DNA from: Gnetum montanum
Taxonomy: Eukaryota; Streptophyta; Gnetopsida; Gnetales; Gnetaceae
DNA: 64,000 nucleotides
NCBI GenBank assembly: GCA_015680685.1
Contig: MNCI01037593.1
Coordinates: 186,546-250,545, forward strand
Reading direction: 5' to 3'
In this document: piece after piece, positions 56,989-64,000 of the stretch
Layout: every line of letters starts with the position of its first letter
Numbering within the stretch: the stretch's first letter is position 1
Made by a program: the position numbers and the translations under genes
The notes under the pieces: generated by a model
Told to the model about the DNA's origin: nothing
The model's database searches: none
Seen by the model: the letters and a program-made list of their open reading frames with translations, nothing else

Positions 56989-58430
56989 ACAAAGCAAATC
57001 TCTCAAGGTTTTTGGATTTAAACATGTTCCTTATTAATTTAGCTTTTCTTTTATCTAATCTCTCAAGATAGATGAAATGTTCCTTTTTACATAAACTTTC
57101 TTTCACTAATTTCTATTCACATGTACCTTTCATAGTTATTTGTATCTCATTATTCTAACTTCTTTGTTGTTCTTAATCCCAGAATTCATATTTTTCTACC
57201 ACTTTTAATTTCACATTCCTTCTTTTCCAACTTCTATAGCATCATCTTTATATGGTGGTGGTGGTGGTGGCATCATTAGACATTGTGATTCAAGTAGTGA
57301 TGGATTTAGAAATTGTGATAGAACTTGCGATGGAATTTTGGCATGTAATGTGAAGTAGCATGATGTAAGAAAAATTTGATGAAAATGGTAACAACTAATG
57401 ATGGTAGTTAGTAGATATTTCATTGAAAATCTAGGAAAGACAAAATTAGATTGTTGATATTGGGTAGTCAATTAGTAGTTGACATTGGAGCTGGTCCATC
57501 AATTTAGTGACATGAAGTTATTATTAGTAGCTAGAAATGATAGTTACATTTCATTAATTGACATGTTTTTTAGCAAGGAAATTAGTGTAGGAATGGTTGT
57601 TTAGCCATAGTAAGTAAATTTTGAAGATGATTCATCATTTTGGTGACATGCGATCAATATTAGAAGTTAGGTAATAGTGATTAGCTAGCAATTTAGGTTT
57701 TCTATAGGATTGATACTAATCATAAACATAACCAAATAGTTGTATTTTTACGAGGGTGGTCTAGAGAGGTGAAGTTCCCAACCAAGAGGTTTTATTAACT
57801 AGTTTAAGTTAGTAACAAACTTATACTTATCTAACATCTAATGCTAGAAATCACATATGAATATCATAGGTAATGCAAATAATGAATTAACAGTATGTGG
57901 TAATAGTAATGTTAATGGTAATGATTAATGGATAAGTTAATGGTATTTACTATTGGTTCTAAAAACGTGCTTGCAACATAAGCCTCATCTTCTAGTCATG
58001 TTCAAAGGAGCTTCAAGATGGTTTTCCTTATATGTGAAGATGTTTTAATCCTTCTTGCATGTGTTTCATGCTTTGGAGATGGACAAGAACAAGCTAGAAT
58101 AAAGATTAACAGTGGATACAAAGATTATATCTTTATGTATTTTATTTTATATTTTCATCATTCAATGGATTTTTATTTTCTCCATGAATATGGAATATCA
58201 ATGAAAATTTGATATTCTAGTGTAATGAGACCTAAGTGCACATTAATATGCTAACTGTGGGTTTCTAAGTTGCTTCTAAGCTATTAAGTTTTCAAGTTGT
58301 TTATTTATCTTATATGATTTTATAAGTATTTAAGTTGCTTAGGATTTTATTAAGCAATTAATTTTATTCTTCAAATACCTTATGGATGGTACAATTTATT
58401 TATTTCTTTAAGTATGATTTTGAGGATATG
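55283..58430. other. No gene recognised; microsatellites
   Basis: A (TC)n microsatellite of about 24 units lies at 56,936-56,983, 45 bp after a CTATAAAATAC box, and a (TGG)6 tract at 57,253-57,270. A hairpin with AGGTCTC/GAGACCT arms is at 55,738-55,770. The minus strand is open at 57,211-57,471 but has no recognisable domain. Confidence 0.5.
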
Positions 58431-58435
58431 ATAGC

Positions 58436-58452
58436 TTAGTATTAGAACATGA
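58436..58452 (+). promoter_or_regulatory. Primer-binding site, initiator tRNA-Met type
   Basis: TTAGTATTAGAACATGA against the usual TTGGTATCAGAGCATGA of Ty3/gypsy chromoviruses; the three differences are G to A, C to T and G to A. Lies 48 bp before the gag ATG. The sequence to its left should be a 5' LTR but no matching second LTR was seen. Confidence 0.6.
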
Positions 58453-58499
58453 TCTAATATTTCTATTCAAAGTTTATTATTTTTTGATATATTTCACCA

Positions 58500-59430
58500 A
58501 TGAGATCAAGGAGGGACAATGAGACAAGTAGAACTAGTGGATCAAATTAGGACCAAGTGTAGTAACAATTTTTTTAGACCCTTACCAACATGATGAACAA
58601 TGGTATCAACAATGTTGGTAATGATGGTAACAACCATGGAGGTGCTAATGATGGTAGAAAGTTAATGAGAGAGTTTTGAAAGCCAAGATCTCTAGTTTTT
58701 AAGTATCCTAATGATCCATCAATAGCATGTAAGTGGCTTGAAGAGATGGAAAAATATTTTGAAGTGTTGAGTAGCTCATTAACTCTAAAGACAAGATTGG
58801 CTACTTACCAATTGTAAGGAGTAACAAGTTAATGATGGAACAATTTGCTTCATATAATGGGTTGAAATGTAGAATTAATCTCATGATATACTTCCAAATA
58901 TGAGTTTGAGGACTTTTTTATTGTTAATGCACACTAGGAAGAAAAAGAAGGATGAATTTGATTACTTACAAAAAGGTGACATGACTATCATGAGGATGAT
59001 ACTAAGTTCAATGAGCTCATAGAATATATACCATATATATTAGATGATGAGTAGGCATGGATGAGGAGGTTTCATAAGGGATTAAAGCCTTTGATAAAGT
59101 ATTACTTAACTACTTTGAATGTAAGGAATTATGAAGAAGCTCATTTATATACTTTACAATTAATTAAGACAAAGTGAAGGAAGTTACGCATCTTGAAGTT
59201 TCTAAGAAGGACTGTAAAGAGTGATCTTCAACCATGGCTATAAGTAATAAAGAAGAATCTCCATGTATGAAGATGGTAGAGTAATAAATTATTAGACAAC
59301 TTGCTTCTTAAATATTGATAGTGAATAATCAAAGGAAGGTGAAGGAATGTTATCATTGTATTGAACCTAGACACTTAAGAGCTTAATGTTCAAATAGATA
59401 AAAAATGTAATCCTCTCAAATCCTATAAGC
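58500..59430 (+). pseudogene. gag: Chromovirus-type gag remnant
   Basis: Starts MRSRRDNETSRTSG. A CKWLEEMEKYFEVLSSS block (x-E-W-L-x-x-I-E-K-I-F), then a degraded middle (DMTIMRMILSSMS or KFNELIEYIPYILDDE), MRRFHKGLKPLI, RNYEEAHLYTLQLI. A CCHC zinc knuckle CYHCIEPRHLRA-x-C (59,350-59,390) with CAA changed to TAA before the last cysteine. Stops throughout. It resembles Tekay/Del-type gag. No protease or pol follows; 190 bp later a tract GGGTAGGAGTG and TGTAACACC resemble a polypurine tract and LTR start. Confidence 0.7.
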
Positions 59431-59581
59431 TTATTCTAGTGTTAAATACTCAATTTATGGAAGAGGATAGTGCTACAAAATTTTTGAGCCTAAAGAAGGA
59501 CTTTAGTCCAAAAAGAAGGAAGAATTATGTGGGTTCCTATTCTTATCTTTAAAGATAAAGAGTCCTTTAAGGGTAGGAGTG

Positions 59582-59874
59582 TGTAACACCTTGGTCTTTA
59601 GAACCTAGGATCTTTACTTGGTTATTTATTTTCTTATGCTTGGTGCATTAGCATAAATTTTTATTTTAATATAATATGATCTACTATTCTATTAATTAAG
59701 TGTCCAAATAGATCAATGCAAGAATAAAATATTAATTTAATTAAACATAAAAGCAATAAACCAAGTGTAATATACAAGAAACTATACACATCATAAGCTT
59801 AATGTAAAACCTCATGTACCATGACCCATCGTATTAGTGCACATATGATTTATAGAATAAAATAATATTATCAT
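59582..59874 (+). mobile_element. Putative start of the 3' LTR of the gag remnant
   Basis: TGTAACACC after the purine-rich GGGTAGGAG is typical of Tekay-like LTR starts. The region beyond is AT-rich and interrupted by a SINE at 59,889; the end was not identified. Confidence 0.35.
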
Positions 59875-59888
59875 ATAATTCCACATTA

Positions 59889-60046
59889 ATAATGAGGTGT
59901 TAACCTAATGGTAAGATTCTTGATTTGAAAGCTCCAAGTCATGGGTTCAATTATAGTGGGTAATGATGAGTTATAAAGTTCTTATTGGACTATATATCTT
60001 AGGGTGAAACTATATTATAATTATTTTAGGATTCTAACACTCTCTC
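59889..60046 (+). mobile_element. tRNA-derived SINE, copy 2, with target duplication
   Basis: A box TTAACCTAATGG, B box GGGTTCAATTA, then TAGTGGGTAATG and a tail ending TTTTAGGATTCTAACAC. Flanked by ATAATTCCACATTA (59,875-59,888) and ATAATTCCACCTTA (60,047-60,060), 13 of 14 bases equal. Same family as the minus-strand copy at 18.1 kb. Confidence 0.75.
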
Positions 60047-60084
60047 ATAATTCCACCTTAGCAAAGATCAACATGATATCAATA

Positions 60085-60441
60085 TTAACAAATATAATAG
60101 TAAAGTATCAAACGAAAAAAGTACAACACAAAGTTAAGGAAGAACATATATAAGTTTTGAGTCATAAGACATACCAACAAAGGGAAGGAGCTCTCAATAG
60201 GAATTTTACATTTCTCTTGCATATTTGTAAGAGTGGAATGCTCCATATAATGTTGATTAGTTACTATAGCTCTTTGATCTAGTCTATTCCATTCATTAAT
60301 AATAATGGAAGTAGTTTTTGTACTTGGTATTTCTATATACAACATAAGTTCTTGCTCATTTAAAATTTCCTTCACATTCATCTTATGAAGCTCATAATTT
60401 TGACGATTAAATTTATTCATAAAAATAAATGTCCTTTTCAT
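60085..60441 (-). pseudogene. Ty1/copia-type gag fragment
   Basis: Open for 118 codons on the minus strand. FNRQNYELHKMNVKEIL corresponds to the F-x-G-x-N-Y-x-x-W-K-x-x-M-x-x-x-L block of copia gag and INEWNRLDQRAIVTNQ to the x-E-W-x-x-L-D-x-K-A block. The tryptophan of the first block is replaced by histidine. The later part turns hydrophobic and no longer matches. No zinc knuckle or pol nearby, so it is a truncated remnant. Confidence 0.55.
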
Positions 60442-61079
60442 CTTACAAACCCAAAACTCCTAATAAAATAAAAAATAAAAAATATGTAAATATAATAAAC
60501 CCTTCAACATTTTATGTGCTTAGTGAATAAAAATTGTACAATATTTTACAACATAACTTTGATATTAATTATTGTTGATATTACTAGTTGTTCAAAGTAG
60601 AATTACAAAATATTAGCAATACAACATAAATAACGAGTAAAGAAAAAGTTGTAAAAATGAAAGAAAGAAAAATAAGGGATTTTTTCCTTCATATTTTCAA
60701 GTAATAAAGATGATAAAATATTTTACAAACCATTTCTTTTGTAGCAAATTAGCCTTTAATCAGACTTCATTCTTTACATTCACTACCATAAAAAATTTTA
60801 ATGTGGATTACAATAATAAAAATAACACATAAATAAATTTAACACATCTTTAATCCTCTAAAAATAACTTTTAACTATCTAACCATTAGTTCTATAACTA
60901 TAAAAAAATATATTATTTTTAAAATGTACGGTATAATTGAAGTCAACAACATACAATTTGTCTCTGTATCTTTAACAATGTATATATTTTATATTTATAT
61001 CATGTTTACCAAAAAAACGTAGTCTTCTAATAAGCATGGACATTCAAAAATGTTAATCATTTTAAATTTTTCATATTGA

Positions 61080-61600
61080 AAAATATATTTATCCATTTTC
61101 TTTCAATTTAATGTAATCACTCACATCCAATAATTCTAGAGAAGTTAAACTATGAAATGTTGTCCCAATTCTTTGAGATCTCTATAGTAAATTAAAAATA
61201 ATAGCCTTAAAGTTCCTAATCTTTCAAATTTTTTTGGAAGGAAAATTATGTTGTTGTAGTGGAGATGATTTAATTATTTCAATAATGAAAGGTTCTCAAA
61301 ACTTAATGGTAGTTTTGTAAGCATTTGAAAACCTTCCAACTTTAAAATTTGCAAGGAAGTGCATCTTTCTATATGCCTAGGAAGAACTATTATACATATA
61401 CTATTTATGATTATGGTTCTAAGATGTGGAAATATGTAGAGTTCATCAAGAATGAAGCATAAGTAGCCAACATTAAATAGGTTTGACTCAATCAAAGATA
61501 TCATACTTGAGAGAAGCCCTGGTGGTATGCTCCATATGTAGTTTCCTCTTAAGATGAGCTTCAACATTGAGACTAATTTAACATGTTGTGAGGACTCAAA
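61080..61600 (-). pseudogene. Leucine-rich-repeat fragment of an NLR-type gene
   Basis: Minus strand, open at 61,274-61,567. LRR units: LKLILRGNYIWSIPPGLL, FPHLRTIIINSI, LPRHIERCTSLQILKLEGF, LTKLPLSFENLSLLK. After one stop further units follow: FLPKKFERLGTLRLLFL and DLKELGQHF, and a shifted TSLELLDVSD. The pattern L-P-x-x-I-x-x-L-x-x-L-x-x-L-x-L is that of plant NLR (TNL-like) LRR domains. No NB-ARC or TIR part is in the window. Stops and a shift make it a pseudogene fragment. Confidence 0.6.
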
Positions 61601-61619
61601 GACCCTCTTATTTGTCCCT

Positions 61620-63050
61620 TCTATTCACCCATTATCTTAAAATCTAGGATTTATATTATTCATAAAAAATGATATTTATACTAAATAGGATTTAAACATG
61701 TGTCAAATTCAAATTTATTTTGGTAAACTAAATAATACCTCACTACACGTTAATGTGGAATATGGTGGTTAGCTATGTAAATATTGTTGCATTTACCTTC
61801 CACTTTTATGAGATTATACACCTTACTAGTGCTTACTAACTTCGTGTGAAAAAGATTACAAGAGGACAAGGCATTTGGTCTAGATTCTTCTTTGACAATG
61901 GTAATAGATTGTTTTCAATCACATCCATAAAATGACATCATTTAGTTGTAATTTATTCTCATGTTTGATTTTAAACACATATGAATAAATAATATGCAAT
62001 CTATTTGGAATAATGTTGAAATGATCATATTAACAAATAAGCTTTGCTACATAATCAACAAAGCAACCCCAAAACTCATTGGTAAGTGCACAAGAATTGA
62101 TCAAGTGGAGTCATAATTGTAGCTACAAGAAAAACATACTATACTGGATTTTCCTATTTTCTAACCAATCTTTAAGATTATGTTATGTACATTAATTATG
62201 TAAGCTTCCTCATTTTTGAACATAACTCATTTATCATAATTAAAGGTGTGACTTTGTTAAAGTAATATTGTTCTTTCTAATACTTTTATGATTTTTTTCT
62301 CATATAGTTTCTCAAAAAAAAATCTCATGGGATTAGTACAAGTTAATAGAAGAAGGTAAAAATGGCATTAATTATGATGGTTTTTAGCATTTGATATTTT
62401 AATTTTATTTATTTTAGCATACGTGTACTATCCCTTTTATTGGATTTTTTAGTAGGCATGTATCACTCAATGGATCATTCGTATATGGAATTCCATATTG
62501 TGCATGTGGTATGTTTTGGTTGCTATGTGTTTGATGTCCCTTTTCTAATTATTTGTTAATTAATTAATTATTTTGAATTTTAGAGTAGTACCATGGAATT
62601 GCATCCTAGTTAAGTATATTTAGGTTTGTACTTTAAACCTTGGTTACTATTTAGAGATGACACAACTATTAGGTAGTGTCGAAGGTATCATAGTAAGCTA
62701 GCATTCAGGTTTAAATCCTTTGAAAAATTATATTCATTTTAATTTTAGAATTTGAATCATGTATATTTTCTTTATTTTAGTTTTCTATTAGTAATTGGCT
62801 AACTAGTTTGACTCTGGCATGTCTTTTTGACAATAAATACCTAGCAACCCTTCTATTAGAAACCATCCATTTCCTTTTCTCATATTGAAAAGTGTAATCT
62901 AGATAAGGATATCCTATTGAATAGGAGAGGATCCTCAAAAAAACAAAATTAGTATAAGTTCTTTCCTTTCTATGTTCTATTTTGGATATCACTTAGATTC
63001 AATCTTTCTAGGTTTTAGCTTTAGAGCCTATTCTTAGGAGATCTCAACCA
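61620..63050. other. No gene recognised
   Basis: AT-rich. A stretch at about 62,655-62,730 has a B-box-like GGTTTAAATCC and may be a degraded tRNA-like or SINE sequence; evidence is weak. The minus strand is open at 62,777-62,992 without a known domain. Confidence 0.25.
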
Positions 63051-64000
63051 TGTAGTGACCAAAAATGTCAATGATTGGAATGCCAAGGGGTTCATGGGTG
63101 CACAACCTCAACCTTGTCTGTACGTGAATTTATTTGATAGGAAATATAGGTGGAGTGCCCTAGATGATCTTGTCAATCGAATAGGAACTTCATCGACTAC
63201 AATCGAGGTATCAGGTACAACTAGGATGTGGCATGGCTAGCTAACAATGGGAGCGCTAACAGTGTTCTCAGCAGTATTGAAGCCAACTAGGCCTAAGCAT
63301 AGTAGGGTCTCATGGCACAAGAACAATGGTGAAAATGTGAAAAAAGTATGTGAAATAGAAAAAAATTTTGAATGAAGTGCTAAATGTTAAATAAAATACT
63401 TAAAGTGTAGAAGATTTTGGGAGAAAAATAGTATGATACCAACTTGGATGGGGAGTGGAGTAATTACAAATGCGTTTTGTGGAGGTATGTAGTGGTATAG
63501 ACAAGCATAGTGGCACTATTGCTAGAGTCTTTAGGGTGTCCGGGGGTGAAGACTGACATTGACTACAAGGTCCATGCCTACTAGGTTGCTTGCCATGGTG
63601 TCCTGTAGGCTTGAAATGTGCTATGGTGCTAAGTGGGATGCAAAGGGATTGCCAAGATGCTGATACCCTTTAGTGTACAAGGTGCTCAAGGTACTTTAGG
63701 TGTCAAAAGATGCTTTGAGATGCTAATTCCCACTGCTAGAATAAAATACCAACTCCTAGAGTGTGGAATGCAAGGGTATTTATAGGCTTACTGTTAGTGT
63801 GAAGTTTGGATTGAGTGCCACATGGCAAAGGGGTAGGTGGGGCTATGCTAACCTTTGCTATGCTCCTAGTGGAACAAATGGTGCTATGCTTTGATATGCT
63901 ACATTAGATCCTAAGGGATTGTTAGAATAGCTACACTACTAAAACTGCATGTGCCAAGACTACAATGTACGTGCAAATAGGGAAAAATAGTGCAATTTGG
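63051..64000 (-). mobile_element. Tat-type LTR, cut by the window end
   Basis: TGTAGTGACCAAAAATGTCA at 63,051 and the following ~60 bp (GGTTCATGGGTGCACAAC) match the LTR terminus at 48,545. A minus-strand TATA-like CCTATAAATACC lies at 63,775-63,788. The left flank (ATCTCAACCA) does not resemble a primer site, so this is probably a 3' LTR of a minus-strand element extending to the right. CTATGCTA words recur at 63.84-63.90 kb. Confidence 0.6.

Noticed and set aside
57211-57471. Minus-strand ORF with a proline run
   Set aside because: The PPPPPP comes from the (TGG)n microsatellite; the rest has no recognisable pattern.
62655-62730. tRNA gene suggested by GGTTTAAATCC
   Set aside because: Only a B-box-like word; no acceptor stem or anticodon arm could be folded by eye.

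Overview
The window looks like retrotransposon-dominated DNA from a seed plant with a very large genome. A gymnosperm such as a conifer is my best guess, but no single feature proves it. The sequence is AT-rich and mostly CpG-poor. I found no intact single-copy gene, no rRNA or tRNA gene and no CRISPR array. Almost everything recognisable is a decayed LTR retrotransposon (Ty3/gypsy of the Athila, Tat and chromovirus types), with smaller traces of Ty1/copia, a LINE, a tRNA-derived SINE and an NLR-type leucine-rich-repeat fragment. Most internal stop codons look like C-to-T or G-to-A changes, as expected from deamination of methylated cytosine.

Layout. 1-3.3 kb: an LTR-like stretch with a minus-strand TATA box and a CpG-rich gene-like patch (1.18-1.83 kb). 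5.3-9.3 kb: plus-strand Tat-type pol remnant (second RNase H, integrase), a 3' tandem-repeat zone and an LTR with a TATA box. A second copy of the same family lies inverted at 22.5-26.4 kb. 10.1-17.9 kb: plus-strand chromovirus-like integrase and LTR, split at 11,062/16,815 by a complete 5.75-kb minus-strand element with two ~840-bp LTRs, a GTGGG target duplication, a tRNA-Asp-type primer site, an Athila-like gag and no visible pol (TR-GAG type). 18.1 kb: SINE. 20.0-21.1 kb: LINE reverse transcriptase fragment. 26.9-31.5 kb: two related LTRs facing each other tail to tail with internal sequence between. 31.5-34.3 kb: long LTR-like stretch with strong palindromes.

34.3-49.3 kb: a minus-strand Tat-type element. 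From right to left it has 5' LTR, gag and protease (49.3-44.4 kb), then reverse transcriptase, RNase H, second RNase H, integrase, a 30-bp minisatellite and a probable 3' LTR (38.1-33 kb). Between protease and reverse transcriptase lies about 6 kb carrying a plus-strand, TATA-led, multi-exon gene or pseudogene with several GT-AG introns (38.78-43.71 kb), bordered on both sides by minisatellite arrays of one word family. This is the most unusual object in the window. 49.3-55.3 kb: a minus-strand Athila-like element with 5' LTR, gag, a tandemly duplicated protease segment, reverse transcriptase, RNase H and a truncated integrase into which the Tat element appears to have inserted. 58.4-59.6 kb: chromovirus gag remnant. 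59.9 kb: second SINE with a 14-bp target duplication. 60.1 kb: copia gag remnant. 61.1-61.6 kb: LRR fragment. 63.05 kb to the end: an LTR sharing its terminal sequence with the Tat LTR at 48.5 kb.

No pathway or operon is present. The relationships are nesting relationships: TR-GAG element into chromovirus, Tat element into Athila element, and a spliced-looking antisense gene inside the Tat element. All family names rest on motifs read by eye; none was checked against a database.
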